Shown piece by piece: positions 24,495 to 34,029 of a stretch of DNA of 37,485 bases (position 1 is its first letter; each line of letters starts with the position of its first letter). Under the pieces are notes generated by a model. It did no database searches, had not been told where the DNA came from, and saw nothing but the letters and a program-made list of their open reading frames with translations. The DNA is from Ignavibacteriales bacterium (lineage in GTDB: Bacteria; Bacteroidota; Ignavibacteria; Ignavibacteriales; Ignavibacteriaceae). Where the stretch lies: the NCBI GenBank assembly GCA_012517155.1, contig JAAYVN010000146.1, positions 1-37,485 of the forward strand, in the 5' to 3' direction. Made by a program: the position numbers and the translations under genes.

Positions 24495-25772
24495 ATGGAT
24501 TATAAACCAGGAAAATACAAAGTAAGAGATCTTAAAATGGCTGCTGACGGCAGGATGAAAATCCAGTGGGCAGAGTCTAGAATGCCGGTATTAATGGAAT
24601 TAAGAAATAAATTTCAGAAAACGAAACCATTAAAAGGATATAAAATTGCCGGTTGCCTTCACGTAACAAAAGAAACTGCGGTGTTAATTGAAACATTACA
24701 GGCCGCTGGAGCAAAGGTAAGCTGGAGTGGATGTAATCCCCTTTCAACTCAAGATGAGATTGCTGCTGCACTTGCAAAAAATGGTATCGAGATTTATGCA
24801 TGGCATGGTATGAATGTGAAGGAATTCTACTGGTGTATTGAGAGAACTCTTGATATGAAACCCAATCTTACTCTTGATGATGGAGCTGATTTAATTTTTA
24901 CGGTACATAATAAATTTCCTAAATTAGCCGCTGATATTATCGGTGGTACGGAAGAAACTACAACTGGTGTTCAAAGATTAAGAGCTATGGCTGCTGATAA
25001 GAAACTTATCTACCCTGTTATCGCAGTAAACGATGCAGAAACAAAATGGGATTTTGATAATGTTTATGGAACCGGACAATCATCTATTGATGGTATTTTA
25101 AGAGCAACTTCAGTATTGCTTGCAGGAAAGAATTTTGTTGTTGCTGGGTACGGACATTGTGGTAAAGGGTGCGCGATGAGAGCTGCTGGACTTGGTGCAA
25201 ATGTTATTGTTACCGAAGTTAAACCCACAGCTGCTTTAAAAGCAGTACTTGATGGTCATAGAGTTATGAAGATGGATGAAGCTGCAAAGATCGGTGATAT
25301 ATTTATCACAGCTACCGGTGTTAAAGACGTAATTGTAAAGAGGCACTTCCAATCTATGAAAGAAGGTGCAATTGTTTGTAATACCGGACACTATGACTGT
25401 GAAATTAATTTGGAAGAATTAGCTCTGGTTGCTAATAAAAAGCGAACTGTAAGAGCTAATAATGAGGAGTACACATTAAAGAACGGAAAGAAAATTTACG
25501 TTCTTGCTCAGGGTAGATTAGTCAACCTTGCAGCAGCTGAAGGACATCCATCTGAAGTAATGGATATGTCATTCGCAAATCAGTTTATGTCGCAAATCAG
25601 ACTTGTAAATGCTCACAAAAAGGGAATCAAAATGGAAAATGAAGTATATGACATTCCTGAAGAACAGGATCAGGAAATTGCAGCTATTAAACTGAAAACT
25701 GTAGGATATAAAATAGATAAGTTGACCCCTGAACAAATAAAATATATGACTGATTATTCTTCAGGCACTTAA
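24495..25772 (+). CDS. ahcY: Adenosylhomocysteinase
   Basis: Hydrolyses S-adenosylhomocysteine to adenosine and homocysteine, keeping methyltransferases from product inhibition. The 425 residues show LHVTKETAVL (55-64), WSGCNPLSTQDE (77-88), DDGADL (128-133), GGTEETTTGV (150-159), VNDAETK (178-184) and the NAD-binding GYGHCGKG (218-225). It is the shorter type lacking the roughly 40-residue insert of many proteobacterial enzymes, and the usual C-terminal YRY is replaced by a tail ending in TDYSSGT. It is the last gene of its operon, followed 18 bases later by a bidirectional terminator shared with truB. Confidence 0.96.
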   Translation: MDYKPGKYKVRDLKMAADGRMKIQWAESRMPVLMELRNKFQKTKPLKGYKIAGCLHVTKETAVLIETLQAAGAKVSWSGCNPLSTQDEIAAALAKNGIEIYAWHGMNVKEFYWCIERTLDMKPNLTLDDGADLIFTVHNKFPKLAADIIGGTEETTTGVQRLRAMAADKKLIYPVIAVNDAETKWDFDNVYGTGQSSIDGILRATSVLLAGKNFVVAGYGHCGKGCAMRAAGLGANVIVTEVKPTAALKAVLDGHRVMKMDEAAKIGDIFITATGVKDVIVKRHFQSMKEGAIVCNTGHYDCEINLEELALVANKKRTVRANNEEYTLKNGKKIYVLAQGRLVNLAAAEGHPSEVMDMSFANQFMSQIRLVNAHKKGIKMENEVYDIPEEQDQEIAAIKLKTVGYKIDKLTPEQIKYMTDYSSGT

Positions 25773-25790
25773 CAGATTGCACTTGAAACA

Positions 25791-25814
25791 AAGCCCGCAT
25801 TTATGCGGGCTTTT
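25791..25814. terminator. Bidirectional terminator between ahcY and truB
   Basis: AAGCCCGCAT at 25791-25800 is the exact reverse complement of ATGCGGGCTT at 25803-25812, with a 2-base centre. T runs continue on the + strand (TTTTAATTTTT) and a shorter T-rich stretch (TTTGTTT) follows on the - strand. It serves both converging operons; the truB stop codon lies in its + strand T tract. Confidence 0.9.
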
Positions 25815-26508
25815 AATTTTTATAGAGATTAGAAAAATCACGCGGTTCCAATGCATCCTCAACACTGTAAATCCCGATTTTTGTTCTTCGCAATTCACTG
25901 AGGTATGCCCCACATCCAATTTTATTCCCGAAATCCTCAGCAATTACTCTTATATATGTGCCCTTTGAACATTCTATCTCAAATTGAATTTCAGGTAGTT
26001 GGATTTTAGTAATTCGAAAAGAGTATACTGTTATCTTTCTTGGTTCTCTAACAACTGTTCGCCCCTTTCGGGCAAGTTGATAAAGTTTTTTTCCGCCATA
26101 ATTGACCGCTGAATGCATTGGCGGAATCTGGTCAATCTCTCCTATAAACAATTCTCTTGTCTGAAGTAAGGTTTCTTCTGAAATATCTCTTACCTCCTTT
26201 TCCTCAATTACTTCCCCTTCGGAATCCATAGTTGATGTTCTTTTTCCCAAGGTAATAGTTCCAGTATAAACTTTAGGAAGGTCCTGATATTTGTTTATTT
26301 CTTTTGTGCGTTTTCCGGTACATACAATTAGTAAACCGGTTGCCTTTGGATCCAGTGTGCCGGCATGCCCGACTTTCTTTACATTAATTACTTTTCTAAT
26401 ACTATGGATTACTTTAAATGATGTCCAATTCAGCGGTTTATCAATTAATATGGTCTCGCCTGATTCAAAATCAACAGAGGATAAATTGGTAACCCCCCGT
26501 TTAATCAT
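25813..26508 (-). CDS. truB: tRNA pseudouridine(55) synthase
   Basis: Makes pseudouridine 55 in the T loop of tRNAs. The 231 residues have the family opening GETILIDKPLNWTSFKVIH (18-36) and the catalytic motif HAGTLDPKATGLL with Asp53. The TruB-type SKGTYIRVIAEDFG segment lies in the C-terminal half. It is short for the family because it lacks a large C-terminal PUA domain. Its start overlaps the end of rbfA by 8 bases; it is the last gene of the rimP operon and ends at the bidirectional terminator. Confidence 0.94.
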   Translation of the reverse strand: MIKRGVTNLSSVDFESGETILIDKPLNWTSFKVIHSIRKVINVKKVGHAGTLDPKATGLLIVCTGKRTKEINKYQDLPKVYTGTITLGKRTSTMDSEGEVIEEKEVRDISEETLLQTRELFIGEIDQIPPMHSAVNYGGKKLYQLARKGRTVVREPRKITVYSFRITKIQLPEIQFEIECSKGTYIRVIAEDFGNKIGCGAYLSELRRTKIGIYSVEDALEPRDFSNLYKN

Positions 26509-26842
26509 TCTCGTGAGTTTTTTTAATTAAACTTTCAATTTTCTCGACATAATCAAGAGTTTCATCAATAAAGAATTTTAATTCAGGAACAAAGCGGAGC
26601 TTAATTCGGTGTGCTAGTTCGCTTCGGATGTATCCGTTTATGGATTCTATTTTACTCAGTGTGTCAGCCCTTTTTTCTTTATTAAACACCGATATATATA
26701 TTTTCGCAATTTTTACATCAGGTGTAACCTTAACATCGGTAATTGTCAACATACCCAAAGCCGGATCATTTATCTTTTGAAGAAAGATAATACTAATCTC
26801 TTTTTTTATTAGTTCTGATATTTTTTCAGTTCTAACACTCAT
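26501..26842 (-). CDS. rbfA: 30S ribosome-binding factor
   Basis: A small KH-like protein that helps 30S subunit maturation and 16S rRNA 5'-end processing. The 113 residues match the family in length and pattern: ISELIKKEISIIFLQKINDP near the N-terminus, LTITDVKVTPDVKIAKIYIS in the middle, and LRFVPELKFFIDETLDYVEK near the C-terminus. AAAAGGAATGAATT before the ATG is a good ribosome site. It lies between infB (44 bases upstream) and truB (overlapping), the classical order. Confidence 0.94.
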   Translation of the reverse strand: MSVRTEKISELIKKEISIIFLQKINDPALGMLTITDVKVTPDVKIAKIYISVFNKEKRADTLSKIESINGYIRSELAHRIKLRFVPELKFFIDETLDYVEKIESLIKKTHEND

Positions 26843-26886
26843 AATTCATTCCTTTTAGCGCACAAGCAAATAAGTCATTTATAGTA

Positions 26887-29682
26887 TTAGTTGGATTCAA
26901 ATTTTTTCTTTGTCTCTATAACTTTGTAGGCCTCTATTATATCACCGACTTTAATATCGTTGAAATTATAAATACTAAGTCCGCACTCGTATCCTGAATC
27001 AACCTCTCTGACATCATCCTTAAAGCGTTTGAGGGACAATAGTGTGCCATCATAAATTACAATTCCGTTTCTTACGAGACGAATTTTATTACTTCTCGCT
27101 ATTTTTCCTTCAGTAACAAAGCATCCCGCAACCGTACCGATCTTGGATATTTTGAACACATCTCTCACTTCTACAGAAGCTGTGATTTCTTCTGATATAA
27201 TAGGAGATAAAAGTCCTTCAAGAGCAGATTTAACTTCATTAATTGCATCATAAATAATATTATAAAGTCGTATATCAACTTTCTGATTTTCAGCAACTTT
27301 TCTTGCATTTATATTGGGTCTTACGTGAAAGCCAATAATAATAGCATTAGAAGCTGCTGCAAGTAGAACATCACTTTCCGAAATCGCACCTACTCCGCGA
27401 TGAATAACTCTGACGATTACTTCTTCCTTGGATAATTTCATTAGAGAGTCGGCAAGTGCCTCAACAGATCCATCAACATCTCCTTTGACTATAACCGGAA
27501 GTTCCTTAACTCCGCCAATTGAAATTTGCTTCGATATTTCGTCAAGGGTTATATGGTGTACTTGCTTCTGATCCTGCTGACGTTTTAACTGCTGTCGCTT
27601 TGTAGCAATTTCCCTGGCGGCTCGTTCACTCTCCAAAACTACAAATGTATCACCTGCTTGAGGAGCTCCTTCAAAACCAAGCACTAAAACCGGCGTGCAT
27701 GGTCCTGCTTCAGTCATTTTCTTGTTCCTTTCGTCAAACATAGCTCTTACTCTGCCGTAGAATGTCCCGGCTATGAATGGGTCACCTATCCTTAATGTAC
27801 CTTTTTGAACAAGAATCGTTGCTGTTATTCCTCTTCCCTTATCAATTTCGGACTCTATCACAATACCTCTGGCACGCCTGTTGGGATTTGCTCTGAGATC
27901 TAGAAGTTCAGCTTCTAAAAGTACTTTCTCTAGGAGTGTTTGTATATTTGTACCTTGCTTTGCTGAAACCTGTACCGACTGATGTTTACCACCCCAGTCC
28001 TCAACTAGAACTTTTCTGTCGGCTAATTGTTGTTTTATCCTGTCAATATTTGCACCAAGCTTATCAATCTTATTAATGGCAACAATTATGGGTACATTTG
28101 CGGCTTGAGCGTGGCTAATCGCTTCTATAGTCTGAGGCATTACTGCATCATCTGCAGCTACAACCAGAATTACAATATCCGTTACCTGTGCACCTCTGGC
28201 ACGCATAGCTGTAAATGCTTCGTGTCCAGGAGTATCTAGGAAAGTAATGTATTTTTCACCTCCGATACCTACTTTATATGCACCTATGTGCTGAGTTATT
28301 CCTCCGGATTCACCAGCCACTACATTAGTCTTACGGATGTAATCGAGTAATGATGTTTTACCATGGTCAACGTGTCCCATTATAGTAACTACCGGAGACC
28401 TTGGCATTAGTTCTTCTTCAGCATCAGGAGTATCTTCAAGTACTTCGGCGGTGTACTCCTTTTCAAATTCAATTTCATACCCAAACTCATCAGCTACTAG
28501 AGTAATCGTTTCTACATCAAGTCTCTGGTTGATCGAAACCATTAGTCCCAGGGATATGCATTTGGCTATAACCTCGCTAACGCTGACACCCATAAGGTTT
28601 GCTAATTCATTAACAGCTATGTACTCTGTTACATGAAGTCTATTCTCTTCAAGTTTTCTTGTTTCCTGTCTTTTCTCCTCAAGTTCAGCACGTTCTTTCT
28701 TTTTCTTTTTGCGGGATATTGCTCTGCCACTTAATGATGATTCGTCTATACTAAGCAGTGTCTTCCGAATTGCACTTTCAACTTCTTTTTGGTCAATTTC
28801 AAATTTCTTAACCTTCTGTCGCTTTTTTGATGCTGGTGTTTCTTCAGTTGTAACAATTTCCTTTTTTGGTTTTGGCTTTGGTCTCTTTCGCTTTTTAACA
28901 ACCTTTGGGGTTCCTTCTTTCGTTTCAGTATCTGACGGCTTTTCAGTCGAAACCACTTTTGATTCTTCGAGATTTATTTTTCCTAAAACTGTTAATCCCT
29001 TCTTCTTTTTTCTTTCTTCGTCAGCTTCTACAAAATATTTAGCTTTCCCAACATCGGTAGTATCTGTAACTTGTGGAACTTCCACAACCTCGGCCGATTT
29101 AATCTCCTCCTCTTCCTTCTTTGTTTCCTCAACGTGAGCTGCTTGAGGAACCTCTGACTCTTCAGGAACGATTTCAGGTTTTGGGGCTTCCTTTTTCTTT
29201 GTAATCTCAGTTTGAATTGTTTTAATTTCTTCCTGAATCTCCTGTAGTATCTCAGAAGCCTTTGTTTTACCCGAACGCTTTTTAGGCTTTTCTATAAGTA
29301 TTTCTTCCGGTTTTTCAGTCGTCTCAGATCCAACTTTAGCCTCTGGCTCTTCTTCTTTGGATTTGGCCTTCGATGCTTTTTTCGCTGTTTCCTTTGAGAC
29401 TGGAGTCGATTCCTCAACTCCCTTTTTAGGTTTCTCCTCCTTGGGTTCCTTCGCTAGTTTTTTATTGAACTCTTCAAGTTTTTGATAATGCTTCGTTGTT
29501 TTCTCAATCTCTTTCTTAAAGTGGCTATTAATAGCCTCCATCATATCAGTACTAACAACGGAGTTCAAGGTCTTAACTTCGAATCCTTGTTTTTTTAAGA
29601 AGTCAACAATCTGATCAGCGGGAATGTTAATTTCCGCTGCAACTTTTGAAATTCTGACCTTTTTTTCTTTTGCTTCTTCCAT
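26887..29682 (-). CDS. infB: Translation initiation factor IF-2
   Basis: The GTPase that brings initiator tRNA to the 30S subunit. The 931 residues begin with an IF2_N domain (about 5-55, [20 protein letters not shown]). A long low-complexity linker rich in Lys, Glu and Pro follows (about 60-345), then a second IF2_N-type domain (about 347-405) and the GTPase domain with GHVDHGKT near 434-441, DTPGHEAF and NKID. Domains II-IV complete the protein. The charged linker is common in IF-2 and varies between species. It follows nusA after an 84-base gap, in which I see no ylxR-like or L7Ae-like gene as found in many Firmicutes. Confidence 0.97.
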   Translation of the reverse strand: MEEAKEKKVRISKVAAEINIPADQIVDFLKKQGFEVKTLNSVVSTDMMEAINSHFKKEIEKTTKHYQKLEEFNKKLAKEPKEEKPKKGVEESTPVSKETAKKASKAKSKEEEPEAKVGSETTEKPEEILIEKPKKRSGKTKASEILQEIQEEIKTIQTEITKKKEAPKPEIVPEESEVPQAAHVEETKKEEEEIKSAEVVEVPQVTDTTDVGKAKYFVEADEERKKKKGLTVLGKINLEESKVVSTEKPSDTETKEGTPKVVKKRKRPKPKPKKEIVTTEETPASKKRQKVKKFEIDQKEVESAIRKTLLSIDESSLSGRAISRKKKKKERAELEEKRQETRKLEENRLHVTEYIAVNELANLMGVSVSEVIAKCISLGLMVSINQRLDVETITLVADEFGYEIEFEKEYTAEVLEDTPDAEEELMPRSPVVTIMGHVDHGKTSLLDYIRKTNVVAGESGGITQHIGAYKVGIGGEKYITFLDTPGHEAFTAMRARGAQVTDIVILVVAADDAVMPQTIEAISHAQAANVPIIVAINKIDKLGANIDRIKQQLADRKVLVEDWGGKHQSVQVSAKQGTNIQTLLEKVLLEAELLDLRANPNRRARGIVIESEIDKGRGITATILVQKGTLRIGDPFIAGTFYGRVRAMFDERNKKMTEAGPCTPVLVLGFEGAPQAGDTFVVLESERAAREIATKRQQLKRQQDQKQVHHITLDEISKQISIGGVKELPVIVKGDVDGSVEALADSLMKLSKEEVIVRVIHRGVGAISESDVLLAAASNAIIIGFHVRPNINARKVAENQKVDIRLYNIIYDAINEVKSALEGLLSPIISEEITASVEVRDVFKISKIGTVAGCFVTEGKIARSNKIRLVRNGIVIYDGTLLSLKRFKDDVREVDSGYECGLSIYNFNDIKVGDIIEAYKVIETKKKFESN

Positions 29683-29766
29683 TTACTCTATTTTTATATT
29701 TTAGTGTCAACAAATACCCGGATCACGACCCATAAGTCAAACACCTTTGCCAACCGGAATCTTTAA

Positions 29767-31011
29767 CTATTCTTCCTCGAATTGGTTTTTAATTATTTGT
29801 ATAATCTCCTCTATCTGTTCATCTGTCAAATCAGGGATCTCTTTTAACTTTTCTGGTCCGGCCTGAAGTACTTCAAGCGCAGTGTCATATCTTGCATCGA
29901 TAAGTAGATTGTAAATATCCTCACCTAGTTCATCTCGCATGTCTATAAGTTCAATATCTTCGTCATACTCTTCAAACGGTTTTTCCTCACGGATCAGATC
30001 TATCTGATAACCGGTAAGTTTCATTGCAAGACGAATATTTACACCATTTCTTCCCACAATTTGTGAAACCTGATCATTGTCAGCATAAACCATTGCTTTG
30101 CGCTCCTTTTGGTTGAGCTCAATTTTTTTAACCTTACCTGGAGCCAGCGCCCGCTGAATATATACCTGTTCATCAGTTGTATAATTAACGATATCTATGT
30201 TCTCATTATTGAGTTCTCTCACAATTGCATGAATTCTTATGCCCTTCATTCCCACACAAGCACCGACTGCGTCTATTCTCTTATCCTGTGATTCAACTGC
30301 CACCTTGGCTTTTTCACCTGGTTCCCTTACAATCCCTTTTATATCAATAATACCATCATAGATCTCTGGAATTTCTATCTCAAAAAGTCTGTGTAGAAAC
30401 ATGTTATCTGCTCTTGATATTATTATCTGTGGTCCCGAAGGTCCTTTTTTCACTTCTTTAACTATTGCTCTTAATGTATCCCCTTTTCTGTATCGTTCGA
30501 ATGGAATCTGCTCTAGCCTTGGAAGCATCAATTCATTTTTATTATGATTAACAAGAATGTCATTCTTTCTTATTTGATAAATATCTCCTATAACTATCTC
30601 ACCTAGTAGATCATTATATTCATTAAATATAATTTCCTTCTCCAGCTCTCTTATTTTCTGATTTAGGTTCTGACGCGCAAGATTAATTAATCTTCTTCCG
30701 AATGATTCAAGTTTTAATTTTTCGTTATATTCCTCACCAACTTCAAGTTCATCTTCGTTACCCGTCTTATTTACTTCATCAATGGATATTTCCGTATCGG
30801 GATTTTCAACTATATCAACTATCATGCGCGAAAGATATATTTCTATATCCCCTCGGTCCATATTGATTACAATATCATAATTAGCATTCTCACCGTATTT
30901 TTTCTTTACGAGTAGCCCGAAAATTTCTTCTATTATGCCAGAAAGAACATCTTTATCCATTCCCTTTTGTTTAACCATTTGCGCAAAAGATTCTACAATC
31001 TCAGCATTCAT
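29767..31011 (-). CDS. nusA: Transcription termination/antitermination factor NusA
   Basis: Binds RNA polymerase and controls pausing, termination and antitermination. The 414 residues show the N-terminal RNAP-binding domain (1-130), an S1 domain (about 137-200), and two KH domains with GACVGMKGIRI (250-260) and IVGRNGVNIRLA (318-329). The tail from about 348 is acidic and helical, with one short repeat-like helical unit instead of the two acidic repeats of Escherichia coli. GGAGG within the end of rimP serves as its ribosome site, and its ATG overlaps the rimP stop (ATGA). It is second in the rimP-nusA-infB-rbfA-truB operon. Confidence 0.96.
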   Translation of the reverse strand: MNAEIVESFAQMVKQKGMDKDVLSGIIEEIFGLLVKKKYGENANYDIVINMDRGDIEIYLSRMIVDIVENPDTEISIDEVNKTGNEDELEVGEEYNEKLKLESFGRRLINLARQNLNQKIRELEKEIIFNEYNDLLGEIVIGDIYQIRKNDILVNHNKNELMLPRLEQIPFERYRKGDTLRAIVKEVKKGPSGPQIIISRADNMFLHRLFEIEIPEIYDGIIDIKGIVREPGEKAKVAVESQDKRIDAVGACVGMKGIRIHAIVRELNNENIDIVNYTTDEQVYIQRALAPGKVKKIELNQKERKAMVYADNDQVSQIVGRNGVNIRLAMKLTGYQIDLIREEKPFEEYDEDIELIDMRDELGEDIYNLLIDARYDTALEVLQAGPEKLKEIPDLTDEQIEEIIQIIKNQFEEE

Positions 31012-31508
31012 TTTTTTCCTCCGTCAGAAAATGTTATTAAAACTTTAGCAGTTTGAATATTTTCAAATTTAACCGGATATTCAGAATCCTTTTCCTTGAA
31101 AATAAGATTATCTCCGTCTATAGATATTAACTTTCCGGTTATTTTCTTTTTATCGGAATTGTCATCCCTGAGAATAACTTCAAAATTCCTGTTTAGATGT
31201 TTTTTATATTGCTTTAGAAATCTTAGCGGTCTGTCAGTACCCGGTGAAGAAACATCAAGTCTGAATGTACCTTTAACAATATCTTCCTGTTCAATTTCAT
31301 CCACAATAAGTCTTGAGATTGTCGCACAATCCTCAACAGACATGTGATCTTCTCTGTCTATAAAAACCTCTATTACTAAATTCCCTTCTCTTCCTCTGAA
31401 AACAACATCGATTAACATGCCGTCATTATCAGAGGAAATTCTCTCACAGATATTGAAAATTTCTTTCTCTACAACTCCAAAAGTTCGGTTTTCTTGATTT
31501 TTAACCAT
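31008..31508 (-). CDS. rimP: Ribosome maturation factor RimP
   Basis: A 30S maturation factor of 166 residues. Family features are the N-terminal GMLIDVVFRGREGNLVIEVF stretch near 30-50, the DHMSVEDCATISRLI segment near 57-71 and LDVSSPGTDRPL near 104-115, followed by an Sm-like C-terminal half. No Shine-Dalgarno sequence precedes the ATG (TTAATTAAA). It is the first gene of its operon, preceded within 50 bases by a promoter match and a terminator-like hairpin. The final codons (GGA GGA AAA AAA TGA) form the ribosome site of nusA. Confidence 0.93.
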   Translation of the reverse strand: MVKNQENRTFGVVEKEIFNICERISSDNDGMLIDVVFRGREGNLVIEVFIDREDHMSVEDCATISRLIVDEIEQEDIVKGTFRLDVSSPGTDRPLRFLKQYKKHLNRNFEVILRDDNSDKKKITGKLISIDGDNLIFKEKDSEYPVKFENIQTAKVLITFSDGGKK

Positions 31509-31528
31509 TTTAATTAATTAAATTAAAT

Positions 31529-31548
31529 AAAAAACGCCCTAACGGGCG
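31529..31548 (-). terminator. Terminator-like hairpin in the rimP leader (candidate attenuator)
   Basis: Read on the minus strand, CGCCC-GTTA-GGGCG forms a compact 5-bp GC stem with a 4-nt loop, followed at once by six T. This is the form of a rho-independent terminator, but it lies between the rimP promoter candidate and the rimP ATG, 20 bases before the ATG, and no minus-strand gene lies upstream in this divergent gap. It could therefore attenuate the operon. On the plus strand it has no T run. Its very early position in the transcript (about 10 nt from the presumed start) is a reservation. Confidence 0.55.
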
Positions 31549-31560
31549 AAAACAGATATC

Positions 31561-31592
31561 CAAATGTATCGAAATTTTATGGAATTTACAAG
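31561..31592 (-). promoter_or_regulatory. Bacteroidota-type promoter for rimP-nusA-infB-rbfA-truB
   Basis: On the minus strand, CTTG (31592-31589), a 20-nt spacer and TACATTTG (31568-31561) fit the TTTG / TAnnTTTG consensus with one mismatch in the -33 element. Transcription would start near 31555, about 47 bases before the rimP ATG. Confidence 0.55.
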
Positions 31593-31613
31593 AAAATAAA
31601 TTTGTAATTCCAT
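31579..31613. repeat. Inverted repeat overlapping the rimP promoter
   Basis: ATGGAATT at 31579-31586 pairs with AATTCCAT at 31606-31613, and after a one-base bulge ACAA pairs with TTGT. A further outer pair GTATC (31566-31570) and GATAC (31615-31619) flanks it. The repeat covers the -33 element and most of the spacer, as expected of a repressor site; a regulator for it is not known. Confidence 0.4.
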
Positions 31614-31770
31614 AGATACTTCGTGAGAAAACCTTGATTTATTTTATCTTAAAAATTCGAAAATGGAAAAACACTGCGAAAATAAGTGGTTGATATTTTG
31701 AAATGAATTTTTTGAATCTTTTCCGTATTTTAAATATCAAAATGTAATAAATTATTTAGCAGAGGTAGCC

Positions 31771-34029
31771 ATGACAGCAAATATTGACATGATCAAAGAA
31801 GTTTACTCTAATTACAGGCGGAAAGTAGAAAAAATAAGACTACTTTTAGGACGCCCGTTGACCTTTACCGAAAAAGTCCTTTATTCCCATTTATTTGAAG
31901 CCCCCACGCAAGTTTTCAAACGAGGAATTGATTTTGCGGATTTTGCTCCGGATAGGGTTGCCATGCAAGATGCTACTGCTCAAATGGCTTTACTGCAATT
32001 CATAAGTTCCGGAAAACCAAGAACCGCCGCACCTACAACAGTTCATTGTGATCATCTTATCCAGGCTAAGGTAGGAGCAAAGGACGATTTGCTAAGAGCA
32101 AAAGATGAAAATAAAGAAGTATTTGATTTTCTTGAAAGTGTTAGCAGGAAGTATGGAATCGGCTTCTGGAAACCCGGTGCCGGTATAATTCATCAAGTTG
32201 TTTTGGAAAATTATGCCTTCCCCGGAGGAATGATGATCGGTACAGATTCACATACTCCGAACGCTGGGGGTTTAGCAATGATTGCCATTGGAGTTGGTGG
32301 CGCTGATGCTGTGGATGTTATGGCAGGACTTCCATGGGAATTGAAAATGCCTAAGTTAATTGGTGTTCACTTGACAGGAAAACTTTCTGGTTGGGCTTCC
32401 CCTAAAGATGTGATTTTGAAATTAGCAGGAATCCTTTCTGTTAAAGGTGGAACAGGATTTATTGTACAGTACTTTGGAGATGGTGCTAAATCAATATCAG
32501 CAACTGGTAAAGGCACTATTTGCAATATGGGTGCCGAAATTGGTGCAACCACATCCGTTTTTGCTTATGATGAAAAGATGGCTGAATATTTGACTGCTAC
32601 TGGGAGAAAAGATGTGGCTGAAATGGCTTCTGAAATCAGAGATATTCTTGCAGATGATCCGGAAATAATTAATTCACCGGAAAAATATTTTGATAAAATC
32701 ATTGAAATAAATCTCTCTGAACTCGAACCTCATGTTAATGGTCCCTTTACTCCTGATCTCGCCTATCCCATTTCTGAATTGAAAAAAGCGGTAACCGAAA
32801 AAGGCTACCCTGATAAAGTGAGCGTGGCTTTAATAGGAAGTTGTACAAATTCCAGCTATGAGGATATTGATAGAGCTTCAAGTATTGCTAAACAAGCGCT
32901 AACAAAAAAATTAAAATCAAAAGCTCAGTTTACAATTACACCTGGCTCTGAACAAGTTAGAGCTACTATAGAACGTGATGGCCAACTTAAAATTCTTGAG
33001 GAAATTGGTGGTGTCGTACTTGCTAACGCATGCGGACCTTGTATAGGAATGTGGAAACGAATGGATGTGAAAACAGGTGAGAAAAATACAATCGTAACTT
33101 CATTCAACCGTAATTTCGCCAAAAGAAATGACGGTAACCCGGAAACTTATGCCTTTGTTGCTGGACCCGAAATAACAACAGCTTTTGCTATTGCCGGTTC
33201 TCTTTCATTTAACCCCATTACTGATTCTTTAGTTAACGAAGATGGTGTTAAAGTCAAATTAGATCCACCGGTCGGGGCTGAACTCCCCTCATTAGGTTTC
33301 AAATCGGATTCGGATGTGTTTATTCCCCCCTCCTCTGATCATAAGGACATTAAGATAACCATTGATCCTAAAAGCGATAGACTCCAACTCCTCGCTCCTT
33401 TCCACAGATGGGATGGAAAGGATTTTGAAAAACTTCCATTGCTGGTAAAGATTAAAGGCAAATGTACAACCGATCATATTTCAATGGCTGGTCCTTGGTT
33501 GAAGTATCGCGGGCATCTTGATAATATATCTGATAACATGTTTTTAGGGGCTGTAAATGCTTTTACTAACGAAGCCGGAAAAACTAAAAACACTTTCACA
33601 AATGAGTATAAGTCTATCCCTGAAGTGGCCCGCGAATATAAAGCTATGAATGTGAACTGGGTTGTTGTGGGTGACGAAAACTATGGCGAGGGCTCAAGTA
33701 GAGAACATGCTGCTCTTGAACCAAGATTTCTAGGCGGTAGAATTATTATCGTTAAAAGTTTTGCCAGAATTCACGAAACTAATCTCAAAAAACAAGGAAT
33801 GTTACCTCTTACTTTTATTAATCCTTCAGATTTTGATAAAATATTAGAGGATGATTTGATTTCTATCTACGGATTAACTGATTTTACTGAGGGTAAGCCT
33901 CTAAAAATGGTTATTCATCATAATGATAATTCTGTGGAGGATTTTTTACTAAATCATTCTTTCAATAACCGTCAGATTGAATGGTTTAAAGCAGGTAGTG
34001 CTCTCAATTTAATTAGCGTAAATAGTTAA
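31771..34029 (+). CDS. acn: Aconitate hydratase, mitochondrial-type
   Basis: Interconverts citrate and isocitrate in the TCA cycle with a [4Fe-4S] cluster. The 752 residues are close in length to mitochondrial aconitase and distinct from the longer bacterial AcnA/IRP1 type and from AcnB. The cluster ligands are Cys358 in GSCTNSS and Cys421 and Cys424 in [10 protein letters not shown], the same numbers as the pig heart enzyme. HCDH lies at 92-95 and GTDSHTPN at 157-164. The swivel domain includes [19 protein letters not shown] near 635. AGAGG 7 bases before the ATG supports the start. It stands alone on the plus strand, divergent from rimP, and its end overlaps the histidine kinase gene by 21 bases. 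Confidence 0.95.
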   Translation: MTANIDMIKEVYSNYRRKVEKIRLLLGRPLTFTEKVLYSHLFEAPTQVFKRGIDFADFAPDRVAMQDATAQMALLQFISSGKPRTAAPTTVHCDHLIQAKVGAKDDLLRAKDENKEVFDFLESVSRKYGIGFWKPGAGIIHQVVLENYAFPGGMMIGTDSHTPNAGGLAMIAIGVGGADAVDVMAGLPWELKMPKLIGVHLTGKLSGWASPKDVILKLAGILSVKGGTGFIVQYFGDGAKSISATGKGTICNMGAEIGATTSVFAYDEKMAEYLTATGRKDVAEMASEIRDILADDPEIINSPEKYFDKIIEINLSELEPHVNGPFTPDLAYPISELKKAVTEKGYPDKVSVALIGSCTNSSYEDIDRASSIAKQALTKKLKSKAQFTITPGSEQVRATIERDGQLKILEEIGGVVLANACGPCIGMWKRMDVKTGEKNTIVTSFNRNFAKRNDGNPETYAFVAGPEITTAFAIAGSLSFNPITDSLVNEDGVKVKLDPPVGAELPSLGFKSDSDVFIPPSSDHKDIKITIDPKSDRLQLLAPFHRWDGKDFEKLPLLVKIKGKCTTDHISMAGPWLKYRGHLDNISDNMFLGAVNAFTNEAGKTKNTFTNEYKSIPEVAREYKAMNVNWVVVGDENYGEGSSREHAALEPRFLGGRIIIVKSFARIHETNLKKQGMLPLTFINPSDFDKILEDDLISIYGLTDFTEGKPLKMVIHHNDNSVEDFLLNHSFNNRQIEWFKAGSALNLISVNS

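Noticed and set aside
28709-29137. Plus-strand open frame of 142 codons opposite infB
   Set aside because: It mirrors the Lys/Glu-rich linker of IF-2 and translates into Ser/Phe-rich low-complexity sequence, an expected shadow.
31690-31745. AT-rich inverted repeat (ATATTTTGA with TCAAAATGT) upstream of the aconitase
   Set aside because: It includes a G-U pair, has a loop of over 30 nt and consists almost only of A and T, so chance pairing is likely.
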